Origin: Artemisia argyi
Lineage: Eukaryota; Streptophyta; Magnoliopsida; Asterales; Asteraceae
DNA length: 64,000 bases
Assembly: GCA_030686995.1 (NCBI GenBank)
Contig: CM060707.1
Coordinates: forward strand, 84,616,472-84,680,471
Direction of reading: 5' to 3'
Shown here piece by piece: positions 1-11,997 of the stretch. Position 1 is the first letter of the stretch. Each line of letters starts with the position of its first letter. The translations under genes were made by a program, and so were the position numbers. The notes below the pieces were generated by a model. The model was given only the letters and a program-made list of their open reading frames with translations. It searched no databases and was not told where the DNA came from.

Positions 1-233
1 TGCCCAATATCAAAATAAAAGGGAGTATTGATATCATGGTTCTCAACTTCACGTTGATGTTGAAGTAAATAATGCAGCAAGTGGTTATCATGGAAATATG
101 TTTTTATCTTTAACCAATCACCAAAAACTGTGCTTTTAAACAAGGAATGACGTTCCTTATTTGTGCTCAACTTTTGCCTTATGGTCTTTAGATAGTGCAA
201 CTTCGATCTCGTGCTAACCTTGGCATGATACAA
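1..233 (-). CDS. DUF1985-like gene, internal exon (partial, runs off window)
   Basis: On the minus strand a consensus acceptor (TTTACAG) at about 234-240 is followed by 233 bases that stay open to the window edge. The product begins LYHAKVSTRSKLHYLK, continues with FGDWLKIKTYFHDNHLLHY and LQHQREVENHDIN, and ends FYFDIG. This pattern (a Trp-Leu core, then an HQR motif, then FDIG) resembles the DUF1985 region of plant Ulp1-like or 'phospholipase-like' genes, which often travel with transposons. The rest of the protein lies beyond position 1. The family call is from memory of the motif, and the exon boundary is inferred. It is too short and lacks a start codon, so simple ORF scans miss it. Confidence 0.55.
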   Translation of the reverse strand, partial: MYHAKVSTRSKLHYLKTIRQKLSTNKERHSLFKSTVFGDWLKIKTYFHDNHLLHYLLQHQREVENHDINTPFYFDIG

Positions 234-2551
234 CTGTAAACACAAAGCAACAAAACATATAATGATTATGACTTATCTAACTGGATTAAGTAAATGCGTA
301 AATAAATTTATGCCTCGTTATTTATATTAATCTTTACATCAGACATCACACGAACAAAAACTGTGCTATGCATCACTATGAGAAAGTGCGAGCAGGTTAT
401 ATCACAAATAATAAGAATTTAACAAAGTTTAAGGATTTAAGAAATTCCCATCCCAACTCCTAGATCAACCAAGTCATTTTGGTATATACGAATACTTTAG
501 TTTTAACTTTTAATTATTTATTGTCTTGAAAATGTCTTAAACTCTTTTAACCACATGATTAATCTATAAGCCGCTAAAATGTTTTTCATGTAACCCTGTG
601 CAGGCATATTCATGAGTACATCTTAGCTTGTATTTCCAATTTACTCATACACACGACAGTTCGACTGCTTACTAGCCTACAATTCCCATGCTAACCCAAA
701 CATCAAGCTAACAACACCAATGTGTGAAGATAAACATCCAATAAAACTCAAAATCAGAAGTAGAATAATTGAATAAATGAGTCTCAAATTGCAAGCTACT
801 TGTTGTTCTCAACTGACAAGCTCCTAAACTTTACAAATCAACAAGGAAATAGCAAGCTATTTCAGATAAGATAACAAAAACCCTTATCCTACAGGGAAAT
901 ATCCTACAAGAGTTTCATGTGCCTTGCTACGCAGCGACCGTGTCCTTGCTTTTGTTTTTAAAAACTATTGGGCAATTTGTGTTTGTACAGTTCTAGTACA
1001 GTAGGAAAACAAAACACGACTAATGTATTCGGTATTGGAGTATTGTCTTTAAGTTTCGTATCAAAAGCAGAATCACAGTGTATAAACACTAATTATTAAC
1101 TAAACCCACCAAGTACAAACTAACAAAACTATCTGCAAGGTGCAGATAAGCAACTGAAGGGAGGGGCCAAACTAAGAAGAAATCAGACATCCCAAAAGCA
1201 CCAGACCCGATTACATCTGTTGGAGATCAACCCAGCACAAATACTTGAATTTCGCAGAAAACATTAGGGGTTTTTACTAGACTCGGCTGTACAACCCACC
1301 CTGCTATGGATTTTCAAATAAAATAAACACAATTCACATCAAACAGCTTGCCATATTTAGTTATGTTAATGTCGTGCAATTATTCAGTCTCGCCTACATA
1401 AAAGACAATTTTAAGAAAATAACTTTTTGGAACGTTTGATGACAATATCAATTAGATTGCAGTTTCAAAGGACTTTATGTAGTATTAACAATGACGAAAA
1501 CTCGATATCTACTCCAATGTACATTCTTTTTGAAAGGGAGACTGAATTATACTTTACATGAATAAGTAAGGTTCCCTTACATGTTTCTTTTCAGTCTTAG
1601 TATATCATTCAACATTAAATACATAATTACACATTATTATGCTTTCTACTCAAGTACTTGTATGTCATTATAATATACAAATTTTAATCATCTAAATTTT
1701 CATGTACTCCTATCGTGTGTTTAAGGTCTATGGAGTCTTGTAATGGGATATTATTATCATTGATCATACTCAGTTAATTATTTAAATCAGTGTCACAAGT
1801 GATACATGTAGTCGCTACGTGAGCACCCTAGAAAAGGAAGAGAAACCAGATTTTACTTACAATGGCCAACACAAGCAAGTAATTAACATCTGATGGTGAG
1901 GGTTTGCAACTATTGTGACTAATTATGATGTAATAAGCAGTTATGCAACTATTGTGAGCTACTATTATAATTCAATTTTAGACTACTACTATCCTGTTAT
2001 AAGCTAAATGTTCATAGAAAACAATGAAACCACAACAACTCATCACATAAACTAACAAATCCAAACACTCCCTTATCTATCAGTTAAGCCAGAAATACAA
2101 CAAACAACAACAATTAGCAATTCCTTATATAACCTCATAAATGACAAAATAAGCACTAAGATGCAAAATAATGGGGGAAAAAGCTCAAGTACCCTACTGA
2201 TAAGAACTTATCACTTACTAACCTACATGAAACCTAGAAAATCTCTACAATGTTGATAATCAAAACTCTTTCACATTACATATACCAATACCTAATCAAC
2301 CTTATGAGCCATAATCAGCACTACTAAACAACTAAAAAATAATAAGCACAATCAAAAGCACTTCTAATGTTTAAATGCTTTGTCATTACCAAAACCTAAA
2401 ATAAAGCAAAACCTAAACGGTATTAAGCAATCGAAAACACTCATAAGCACTTCTAATGTTTAAATGCTTCGTCATTACCAAAACCACATAAAATACGCAA
2501 CCAATCGGTAACCCGCAAAGGATGGAAAACGAAAAGGATGGATTCACTCAC
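234..2551 (-). other. Probable intron or intergenic DNA with no recognised gene
   Basis: This is AT-rich DNA with no long open frame on either strand. If the exon at the window edge and the short candidate exon at 2552-2566 belong to one gene, this stretch is its first intron: GTGAGT donor at 2551, CAG acceptor at 234. Short internal duplications occur (for example the CACTTCTAATGTTTAAATGC block near 2358 and 2449), but no transposon was recognised. Confidence 0.35.
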
Positions 2552-2566
2552 TTGTATTTCATCCAT
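2552..2566 (-). other. Candidate first coding exon (MDEIQ) of the DUF1985-like gene
   Basis: The minus strand reads ATGGATGAAATACAA followed by GTGAGT, a strong plant donor. Phase 0 at the donor matches phase 0 at the acceptor at 234, so splicing would give MDEIQ followed by LYHAK. Upstream, at 2570-2690, the sequence looks like a leader. The motif GATGGAAAACGAAA occurs on both sides (about 2521 and 2583). This is inference from splice signals only; a cDNA would settle it. Confidence 0.35.
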
Positions 2567-3785
2567 CAGTCAACCGCAAACGATGGAAAACGAAATATCT
2601 TTGTTCTTCTGATCGGATCTGTGTGACTGACCAATTAGGAGTGATCGATTTCTCACCACCGTTTGGATTCTAAACCATGCACGTTTCCCAATAGGGCAAA
2701 AATGTGTACTGTGTGTGTGTTTTTTAATTTTTTTAAATTTTGAATTAATGAAAATAGGGTAAAAATGTATTAATTAAAATAATATTAAAAAGTACAATAA
2801 GTGGGATTTGGAAAGTACAAAAAGAAATCTAAGCAAAAGATTTTCTGACACCTTTTTCCTTTTCCAAAGTCAAAAAGTACGCCGTCAGTCGAGCAGCCGT
2901 CAGTCGAGCAAATGAGTCGAGCAATTTTTAATAATATAGTACATCCACTACCAACAGTAACTAAGATCTTGTCATAGATCTTGTCTGCCACAAAGTATTA
3001 TTAAAAAAATAGAAAGTGGGACACGTGGCATTCATAGAAGCAGGTTGAGCAGTCGAGCAGTTGAGCGTGACCAAAATTGGAATTGGGTCAAATCATGACC
3101 AAAACATGAAATGCCCAAATGTTTTTGGCCTATTTTGGTAATTTTCTCGGTCAAAAGTTACAAAAGGTCAGATAAGCAAGTCGTGGTCAAATTGGTTGGA
3201 TGGTGTTAGGTTGACGCATGAGGTCCATTCTTTTTTATTAAAAAAGAATTCTTTGACCTTAACATATACAATTGTAATACGTAGCTTGTATTCTCTTCTT
3301 GTATGTCTGCTTGCTTTGCTTGTGTCTTTTGAAATTAACGCGCTATTTTAAGTTTCCTTTCAGTCAATAACAATTTTTTTTTTTTAATTTTAAATAATAG
3401 TAATAAATAACACTTTTTTATTTTTTTTATTATTTTGCAAAATGACAAATTATTTTGACATCTAGACCACTTAATATATTTGAGCGCACATGTCTCTGTC
3501 GACATATAAACCGGTAATTATTTGATTTCTTGGTCATGATGCTAAGTCAAAAGACTACTTGATTATTATCATCATACGTTGAGAATTACGTCTAGTAATT
3601 TTTGTTAGTCAATAAATATGGGGTTTAGTAACACAATTTCGTGATTTCATAATGCAACAATGACGTGTTACAAGATTTCTTTTAGGAAAAAAATAAAAAC
3701 AAAGTCGTAAAGAGAAGTTACATATGCATTTATTTATGTCTATAAATAAAAATAGATTTAAATACCCTCTCATACTATCAATCTA
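2567..3785. other. Intergenic AT-rich DNA, no gene seen
   Basis: No supportable coding region. Visible structure is limited to a short CAGTCGAGCA repeat near 2885-2935 and 3045-3065 and A/T homopolymers. It may include the promoter of the leftmost gene (about 2600-2760, minus). Confidence 0.4.
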
Positions 3786-4334
3786 TCTATAATACTATAA
3801 GATTCAGTCCTATATTTATTGTGCAGGCATTAAGATTGCGTAGAGTACAAGATAGCAAATACTCGGAATTAAATGTAGCCTTATAATAACTATACAATTA
3901 TTAAAGGAGATGAATTACAAAGGTCGCTCGAATTGATCACATGATATTTAGTATAGAATTAAAAGTCAGTTAGATGAAGTGCAAGGGTTACGAAAGGTTG
4001 CTAGAATAATTAATGATTTAATCTAATTCATGCCTATATAAACCGGCCAAAATCAAATTTAGTATGTATATTTGAAGATGGATTCACACATCTTTTAGAT
4101 ATTTGATTGTTGGTAGCGGTATGTAAATTCTCTTTTGCAATATTTTCGAGATGATTTACACATCTTTTAGATGTTTGTAATTAACTTGGTCTTCTTGTTT
4201 TCTTAATTTAGTTATCATACGCAGGTATCATGTAAATCACATAAGATCATGCATGCTCAGATAAATGGAACCAAAGATTGGGATACCAACTATTTTCTTT
4301 GTTTCTTACATATTTAGGTGATTGTTATAGATAA

Positions 4335-4336
<2 letters not shown>

Positions 4337-4425
<89 letters not shown>
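4337..4425. repeat. (TA)n microsatellite
   Basis: Nearly pure TA dinucleotides immediately left of a small inverted-repeat element. Apparent Tyr-Ile ORFs here are artefacts of the repeat. Confidence 0.95.
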
Positions 4426-4430
<5 letters not shown>

Positions 4431-4608
4431 TTGCAAAAATCGTGAATCGGTACTGAGGCGGTTCGGGGCCGATTAGCGATTTTTTTACCGATTAATCGGC
4501 CGATTTTTTTGACTCGGCCGATTAATCGGCCGATTTCCATGGAATTCTCTCCAAGGTCCTGGGCCGATTACCGATTAATCATCGATTAATCGGCCGATTT
4601 TTGCAACA

Positions 4609-4611
<3 letters not shown>
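4426..4611. mobile_element. 186-bp MITE with ~17-bp terminal inverted repeats, inside (TA)n
   Basis: The left end is CAATGTTGCAAAAATCG; the right end, read in complement, is CAGTGTTGCAAAAATCG, one base different. The interior is rich in CCGATTAATCGG palindromes. The CAGTG start and small size suggest a hAT-type MITE (inference). The target duplication cannot be read because both flanks are TA repeats. Confidence 0.65.

Positions 4612-4695
<84 letters not shown>
4612..4695. repeat. (TA)n microsatellite
   Basis: Continuation of the TA tract to the right of the 186-bp MITE. Confidence 0.95.
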
Positions 4696-4699
<4 letters not shown>

Positions 4700-5740
4700 G
4701 ATATATGTATATGTATTATGTTAATGCATTTTCATATACAAGTAATTTATATGCGTTTTCTATTGATATAGCTCACATGTGTGACTGTGAATTGATTCAA
4801 GAAAATGTGCACGAGCATGTATGTAAAGCAACATTTAAATGGTTAAATGATACTTTTTAGCGTGATTAGTTTATGTAAGTAGTTGCTTTCGAATGCTCTT
4901 TGAGAAGTATTCAAATGAATTTATCATGTGTAATTGAATTATTATTGAAAAGAAGAAGGTTCGCGCATCGCAAAATGTTTTCTTTTTCTATATGTAGAAT
5001 CATTAGTGAGAAACGAATATTTACACCCATTAAATGAGTTTGCCATAATAGCAAAATACGACATATTAAAAATATCACATTGAGTAATGAATAGAAAAGA
5101 AAAAATACATAATTTTGACTTAAAGCCGTTTGTAAATTATCTATATATCTATAATACTATAAGATTCAGTCCCTAAATTTAATGTGGAGTTATGATGATA
5201 GAGTTTGTAGAGTTAGAAACAAGTTGGAGTCGTTTAGTAGTTGCATAGAGTACAAGATAGCTAATGCTCGGAATTCAATGCAGCCTCATAATAACTATAC
5301 GATCATGAAAGGAGATGAAATGCAAGGGTTGCCCGAATTGATCACATAGCATTTAGTATAGAATTAAAAGTCAATTAGATGAAGTGCAACAGTTGCGAAA
5401 GGTTGCAAGAATAATTAATGATTTAACCTAATTCATGCCTATATAAACCGGCCAAAATCACATTTAGTATGTACATTTGTAGATGATTCACACATCTTTT
5501 AGATCTTTGATTGTTGGTAGCGGTATGTAAATTCTCTTTTGCAAGATTTTGGAGAGATGATTCACACATCTTTTAGATCTTTGTAATTAACTTGGTTTTC
5601 TTTTTTTCTTAATTTAGTTATCATACACAGGTACCATGAAAATCACACAAGATCATGCATGCTTAGATAAATGGAATCAAAGATTGTGAGACCAACTACT
5701 TTCTTTGTTTCTTACATATTTATGTGATTGTTATAGATAA

Positions 5741-5741
<1 letters not shown>

Positions 5742-5796
<55 letters not shown>

Positions 5797-5854
5797 TTAT
5801 CTATATATATATATATATAGATAAGCATATTTATGTGATTGTTTCTTTGTTTCT

Positions 5855-5881
<27 letters not shown>
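5742..5881. repeat. Compound (TA)n tract with inverted GCTTATC units
   Basis: Three TA runs are separated by ATGCTTATCTATA and TATAGATAAGCAT, which are mutual inverse complements. The DNA can therefore fold into a cruciform-like structure centred near 5809. Confidence 0.85.
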
Positions 5882-5885
<4 letters not shown>

Positions 5886-6068
5886 TTAGGATCAAATAAG
5901 AAAAAAAATTAAAATAAGAAGGATAAGAAGAAACCACAACCACACATTTCAGATGCACCTATTAAAATAGATGCATCTCCCCTTGAAAATCTCTCCCTTA
6001 TTTGAAATGCGTGGCTAGAATTTCTTCTTATTCTTCTTATTATAGTTTTACTTCTTACTGGATCCCTA

Positions 6069-6070
<2 letters not shown>
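5882..6070. mobile_element. ~190-bp MITE with imperfect terminal inverted repeats
   Basis: The left arm has AGGATCAAATAAG and AAGGATAAGAAGAAA; the right arm has the complements TTTCTTCTTATTCTTCTTA and TTACTTCTTACTGGATC. The arms are about 50 bp with mismatches. It sits between (TA)n tracts inside the Helitron copy and encodes nothing. Superfamily not determined. Confidence 0.55.

Positions 6071-6135
<65 letters not shown>
6071..6135. repeat. (TA)n microsatellite
   Basis: Pure TA run to the right of the ~190-bp MITE, just before the repeated GCATTTTCATATAC block. Confidence 0.95.
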
Positions 6136-6137
<2 letters not shown>

Positions 6138-7207
6138 GCATTTTCATATACAAGTAATTTATGTGCGTTTTCTATTGATGTAGCTCACATGTGCGAATTG
6201 ATTCAACAAAATGTACACGGGCATGTATGTAAAGCAACATTTAAATGGTTAAATGATACTTTTTAGCGTGATTAGTTTATGTAAGTAGTTGCTTTCGAAT
6301 GCTCTTTGAGAAATATTAGAATGAATTTATCGTGCACAATTGAATTATTATTAAAAAGAAGAAGGTCGCACATCGCAAAGTGTTTTATGTTTTTATATGT
6401 AGAATCATTAGTGAGAAACCAATATTTACGCCAATTAAATTAGTTTGCCATAATAGGAAAATACGACATATTAAAAATATCACATTGAGTAATGAATAGA
6501 AAGGAAAAAAATACATAATTTTGACTTACATCCGTTTGTAAATTATAATATCAAATAAAAAAGTTGAGTTTTAAACATAAGCAAAATTTCAAACTTTTAT
6601 CGAAAAACAAAACCGGTGCATTTAATATGAATATATACAACATCGAGATGGAAGTGGAAGGTTTTTCGGAATTTATCACATGATATTTAGTAATTAGTAT
6701 ACAATTAAAAGTCGGTTATGGATTGAGATGAAGTTGAAAAGGTTGCAAGAATAATTGATGATTTAACCTAATGCAATATATATAGATATATGTGTTATGT
6801 TAACGCATTTTCATATACAAGTAATTTATGTGTGTTTTCTATTGATGTAGCTCACATGTGCGAATTGATTAAAGAAAATGTGCACGAGCATGTATGTAAA
6901 GCAACATTTAAATGGTAAAATGATACTTTTTAGCATAATTAGTTTATGTAAGCATGTAACTTGAATAATGAATATAAAAGAAAAAGTATATAATTTTTGC
7001 TTAAACCCATTTGTAAATTAAAAAAATTAAGTTTTAGACATAATAGTGGAGTCCAAAGGTTTTAGGAATTATTAATAGTGTTTTAATTAATATTTATTTA
7101 GTTAGCTATTTAGAATTGAGTTTATTGATAAAATTTATTAATGTTAGTTAGACTTTAAATAAAACGAGACATGCAGAACCCGTGCTACGCACGGGCTAAT
7201 AATCTAA

Positions 7208-7680
7208 TTGTTAATCGTGTATTCTTTCTGTATATTGGCGAGTGTATACTTAATTATGGTTTAGTATATCATATGAAATGTTTTAACTTTCTTGTATAAA
7301 AATTGAAAGGTGTTTGATGTTGTTTTGGTTTTGTGGTGTTGTATTCTATATATAGGCTTTTGGTTATTAAGTTGTGATGGCTTTGTTTCTTTTGGCCTAT
7401 TACTTATTTGCATGATAAAAAAATAGTTTTGTTTCTTTTGGTCTATTACCCCTACAATACTTGTCTATTAGATGATTTTTGCATGATAATATGAAGCACA
7501 CGGAGTTTATCTAATTTGTTATAGTTTAGTGTGCGTTAAATATTTTCTTTATTAATTTTGTAAGTTAAAGTTTGTGTAATAATGTATATATAATAATGAC
7601 ATATAAACTGTATAAAAATCGTTACAAACCTTTTTAGCTTCATCTCATTTTAATGTACAACTAATTTTATTGAAAATTAA
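7208..7680 (-). repeat. Dispersed repeat X (reverse copy) next to the Helitron end
   Basis: This segment begins TTGTTAATCGTGTATTC right after the Helitron CTAA end. In complement it matches 9447-9908 and 17640-18091, and part of it occurs at 16673-16930. In each full copy it abuts the hairpin/CTAA terminus, so it is either an old host repeat or an unrecognised part of a larger element. No coding. Confidence 0.6.
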
Positions 7681-7689
7681 CATTATAAA

Positions 7690-8049
7690 GTCTAACTAAT
7701 ATTAATAAATCTTATCAATAAACTCGATTCTAAATAGCTAACTAAATGAATATTAATTAACACATTATTAATAATTCCTAAAACCTTTGGACTCGACTAT
7801 CATATCTTAAACATAATTTTTTTTTAATTTACAAATGGGTTTGAGCAAAAATTATATACTTTTTCTTTTATATTCATTATTCAAGTTGCATGCTTACGTA
7901 AACTAATCATGCTAAAAAGTATCATTTAACCATTTAAATGTTGCTTTACATACATGCTCGTGCACATTTTCTTTAATCAATTCGCACATGTGAGCTACAT
8001 CAATAGAAAATACACATAAATTACTTGTATATGAAAATGCATTAACATA

Positions 8050-8111
<62 letters not shown>

Positions 8112-9446
8112 CATTAGGTTAAATCATCAATTATTCTTGCAACCTTTTCAACTTCATCTCGATCCATAACCGAATTTTAATTGTATACTAATTACTAAAT
8201 ATCATGTGATAAATTTCAGCAAGCCTTGCACTTCCATCTCAATGTTGTATATACTTCACATTAAATGCACCGGTTTTGTTTTTCGATAAAAGTTTGAACT
8301 TTTGCTTATGTTTAAAACTCAACTTTTTTATTTGATATTACAATTTACAAACGGATTTAAGTCAAAATTATGTATTTTTTTCCTTTCTATTAATTACTCA
8401 ATGTGATATTTTTAATATGTCGTATTTTGCTATTATGGCATACTCATTTAATTGGCGTAAATATTAGTTTCTCACTAATGATTCTACATATAGAAAAAGA
8501 AAACACTTTGCGATGCGCGACCCTTCTTCTTTTCAATAATAATTCAATTGCACACGATAAATTCATTCTAATATTTCTCAAAAAGCATTCGAAAGGAACT
8601 ACTTACATAAACTAATCAAGCTAAAAAGTATCATTTAACCATTTAAATGTTGCTTTACACACATGTTCGTGCACATTTTCTTGAATCAATTCGCACATGT
8701 GAGCTACATCAATAGAAAACGCACATAAATTACTTGTATATGAAAATGCATTAACATAATACATATATCTATATATATATGCTTATCTATAACAATCACC
8801 TAAATATGTAAGAAATAAAGAAGATAGTTGGTATCTCAATATTTGGTTCCATTTATATGAGCATGCATGATCTTGTGTGATTTTCATGGTACCTGCATAT
8901 GATACTAAATTAAGAAAAAAAAAAAAAAAAAAAAGACCAAGTTAATTACAAAGATCTAAAAGATGTTTGAATCATCTACAAAATGTTGCAAAAGATAATT
9001 TACATACCGCTACCAACAATCAAAGATCTAAAAGATGTGTGAATCATCTTCAAATGTACATACTAAATGTGATTTTTGTCGGTTTATATAGGCATGAATT
9101 AGGTTAAATCATTAATTATTCTTGCAACCTTTCGCAACCCTTGCACTTCATCTAACCGACTTTTAATTCTATACTAAATGTCATGTGATTAATTCGGGCA
9201 ACCCTTGCACTTCATCTAACTGACTTTTAATTCTATACTAAATGTCATGTGATCAATTCCGGCAACCCTTGCACTTCATCTCCTTTCATGATTGTATAGT
9301 TATTATGAGGCTTCATTGAATTCCGAGCATTAGCTATCTTGTACTCTACGCAACTACTAAACGACTCCAACTTGTTTCTAACTTTAACAACTCTATCATC
9401 ATAACTCCACATTAAATTTAGGGACTGAATCTTATAGTATTATAGA
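7690..9446 (-). mobile_element. Helitron copy in reverse orientation, 3'-truncated
   Basis: On the minus strand it starts TCTATAATACTATAAG at 9446 after an A and runs leftward through the same blocks as 5148-7160, ending without a hairpin/CTAA terminus. With the plus-strand copy it forms an inverted repeat with arms of nearly 2 kb around a ~500-bp spacer. No coding capacity was seen. Confidence 0.55.
8058..8109. repeat. (TA)n microsatellite
   Basis: TA run at the position in the reverse Helitron copy corresponding to the TA tracts of the plus copies. Confidence 0.95.
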
Positions 9447-9908
9447 TTAGTTGTACAATAAAATGAGATGAAGCTAAAAAGGTTTTTAACGATTTTTATA
9501 CAGTTTATGTGGCACTATTATATATACATTATTACACAAACTTTAACTTACAAACTTAATAAAGAAAATATTTAACGCATATTAAACTATAACCAATTAG
9601 ATAGACCCCGTGTGCTTCATATTACCATGAAAAACCCATCTAATAGACAAGTATTGTAGGGATAAGTAATAGACCAAAAGAAACAAAGTCATTTTTTTTA
9701 TCATGCAAATAAGTAATATGCCAAAAGAAACAAAGTCATCACAACTTAATAAGCAAAAGCCCATATATAGAATACAACACCACAATACCAAAACAACATC
9801 AAACACTTTTAAATTTTTATACAAGAAAGTTAAAACATTTCATACAACATACTAAACAATAATTAAGTATAAACTCGCCAATATATAGAAAGAATACACG
9901 ATTAACAA
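9447..9908 (+). repeat. Dispersed repeat X (forward copy)
   Basis: Matches the complement of 7208-7665 and the forward copy at 17670-18091 (GTTTATGTGGCA, AGATAGACCCCGTGTGC and TTAAAACATTTCATAC are shared landmarks). The Met-initiated frames here are not conserved among copies, so no gene is called. Confidence 0.6.
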
Positions 9909-9937
9909 TTAGATTCTTAGCCCGTGCGTAACACGGG
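9909..9937 (-). mobile_element. Helitron 3' terminus (hairpin plus CTAA)
   Basis: The minus strand reads CCCGTGTTACGCACGGG, then CTAAGAATCTAA, then T. It has the same architecture as the end at 7207. The matching 5' end of this copy was not located; the sequence to the right (from about 9955) is unrelated to the other copies. Confidence 0.5.
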
Positions 9938-9954
9938 TTCTGCCTGCCTCGTAT

Positions 9955-11500
9955 ATATAAAGAATGAGTTCCCATATTTAATGTGAGCATTAATGTCACA
10001 AGCCAAGAAACTCAAATATGTGGTTTAAGCTAATGAATTTACTACATTCGGAGCTTATTGTGAAACTTTTAAGACCTTTTAAGCTCAAATGTCAAAAGGC
10101 TTGGTTATTGTAATGAAGCATTAATTTGCTCTTAAATTAATGAGCTTATGAAATACCATTATGCAAAGTCACTCATAATCCCATTTAACATTACTCCATT
10201 ATGCAATAAAGTAAAAAAAAAAAAAAAAAAACATTTCTACAACTGGTGCCAAAACTCAAACCGTCCAGTTTTCCAGCCCATTGTTGCATCTCATTTTACA
10301 GCACATTGTTACAGTCCATAGGATCTTTATTTCCCCTATTAGTTCCTGGCATTTACAAAGGAGGAATAGGTAAGGGTAAGCATATATACAGGCTCATTTA
10401 TTTGCACAATGCATATTCTTAGGCAACTTAAAAATCTCACATTAAAAATTAAAAAACTACCTTCATTCCATATTCCTTTCATTGAATGAGAACCAGGTAT
10501 CATAACCTTTCTGGAAGCCTATAAATAACATCATCCATTTGTTTAATTTACCACACCTTCTCCATCCCAAGACTCCGCAATCCAAATCTCTACTCCATCG
10601 AAAGTTTATGAGGAGAAGAAAAATAAAAGGTTACATAAAAATTTAATCGGTCGCGTCCAATTATTACTTCATGAACCACTCACGTACATATCAATTGTGG
10701 CTGAATCTTTTTAGATACATTGACGAAGATTCGGACTCGGAGGCAGTTGGAGTCGAGGAAGCAGGATTGGACAAGCTAGGTGGAACTTGGAACTTCTGAA
10801 CAAATGAAAAAGAAAAGGTAAAGACAGCAAAGGAAGCAGAAGTGGACAAGCAGAAGTAAGACCGTTAGCTGCTATTGTGGGTGCTGGAACTTGAAACTTC
10901 TGGACAAAAGAAAAAGAAAATGTAACATTGCCATATAAACTTCAGAGGTGCAATTTGTTTATTCCATGTACATGTGGTCAACTCTCTTCTTTTTCAGTTT
11001 TTTTAACGTTTTGTTTCGCCTAATTGAATTAGAGGCGTGTGACTGTCGTTCGCACCTGATCCAGGATAATCATTTGTTGGTATAACCATTCTTCTCGATA
11101 ACATGCTTTCGTCCTATCTCTTTTCTATAGTTTCTTGTACCCATTAGAATGAAAAATGTAAATAAAGGGACACTTTTTGAACCCTCAAAATGAATATAAT
11201 TAAGTTAATTTTCTTATTTCATGAATATAATCTTATGACTTAAATTATGAGCTATGATTAAATATTGAAGGCTTGATGCACTAAAATAAGGTCATTACAT
11301 AGTGGGTATTTCTTGAAACTTCAAGTGATCCTTGGTCATTCATATTTACAGTTCCTAAACCTAAAGGCAAATAATATACACTATTACTGCATAATAATTT
11401 CTGCATTTGTGCTCAAACTAATGTCCATTATACATGGTATAAAAAGTTATAATCATAGTGTAGAACAAAGAGAAAAAAGAATGTCATCATTGATACTGGG
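9955..11500. other. Intergenic DNA, no gene recognised
   Basis: No convincing coding region or element boundary. Contains A-tracts (10213-10230) and a partly duplicated GGACAAGC/AACTTCTGGACAAA block near 10770-10910. The last bases before 11501 are continuous with the exon-like sequence at 12836-12947 once the solo LTR is removed. Confidence 0.4.
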
Positions 11501-11883
11501 TGTTGACATAAATAATGTCTAAAAACATTGTTAGCATATTAACAATATCTCTATGTTTTGATAATTACAAAGCATAAACTCATTAATCTAAACCTTATGA
11601 CGTAAACAAGTTTTTAGTGCTTAATATTTGTCTTTGCATCCATATCACTTAAGGTATGAATAAACAAAGTGTTTATTGCATTTTATGATCAAAGGAAATT
11701 TTTCTAATCACTAGAATTTTTATAAAATGTATTAAACATTCTATATCTTTTACAAAATTACTTTTGGAATTAAAAGAATATGTTTAATTCATTATAAATA
11801 TATGATTTCAAATTTTCAACCAAAAATGGCAAATTTTATCTAGAAAAATTTTCCCCACTAGAAGACAAGAAAATCCAACGTTC

Positions 11884-11975
11884 TGAAGGGGCGGCCCCCT
11901 TAATTCCTTAGGCGGCCCCCTTAATCATTAAGGGGACCGACCTCTAATTAAGGGGACCGGCCACGCTCCAGAACA
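11884..11975. repeat. GC-rich palindromic module upstream of the solo-LTR TATA box
   Basis: GGCGGCCCCCTTAAT occurs twice, followed by ATTAAGGGGACCG and TTAAGGGGACCGGCC, the complementary arms. It stands out in very AT-rich DNA and occupies the place where element A's LTRs carry their GGCGGAACCC/GGGTTCCGCC module, 15-30 bp before the TATA box. Confidence 0.7.
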
Positions 11976-11989
11976 GTAAATTTTCTCCC

Positions 11990-11997
11990 TATAAATA
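11990..11997 (+). promoter_or_regulatory. LTR TATA box
   Basis: TATAAATA downstream of the GC-rich module, in the same context (CTATAAATAC) as the element A LTR promoters. Confidence 0.7.

Larger units (their letters stand above)
3786..7207 (+). mobile_element. Non-autonomous Helitron, compound copy
   Basis: The left end begins TCTATAATACTATAAG directly after an A. The right end has a hairpin CCCGTGC-TAC-GCACGGG at 7179-7195, then CTAA at 7204-7207, then T. TC start, hairpin, CTRR end and A^T insertion are the Helitron signature. A second copy of the same left end lies inside at 5148, and the segments after each left end are near duplicates (3900-4330 against 5280-5740, and 4710-5140 against 6136-6540). 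The element is therefore either a tandem duplication or one copy inserted in another. No Rep or helicase coding was seen, so it would depend on an autonomous partner. Confidence 0.6.
5148..7207 (+). mobile_element. Inner Helitron copy with both termini
   Basis: It starts TCTATAATACTATAAG after A5147 and ends with the same hairpin and CTAA at 7204-7207 before T. This is the shortest unit in the block with both termini, about 2.06 kb. It contains two (TA)n tracts and a MITE. Its first ~2 kb occur again in inverted orientation at about 7690-9446. Confidence 0.55.

Noticed and set aside
4325..5912. Open frames made of alternating Tyr-Ile residues (also at 17180-17425 and 21631-21828)
   Set aside because: Direct translations of (TA)n microsatellites; no protein signal.
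9597..9999. Two minus-strand frames with hydrophobic segments
   Set aside because: Lie in dispersed repeat X; the frames are broken in its other copies.
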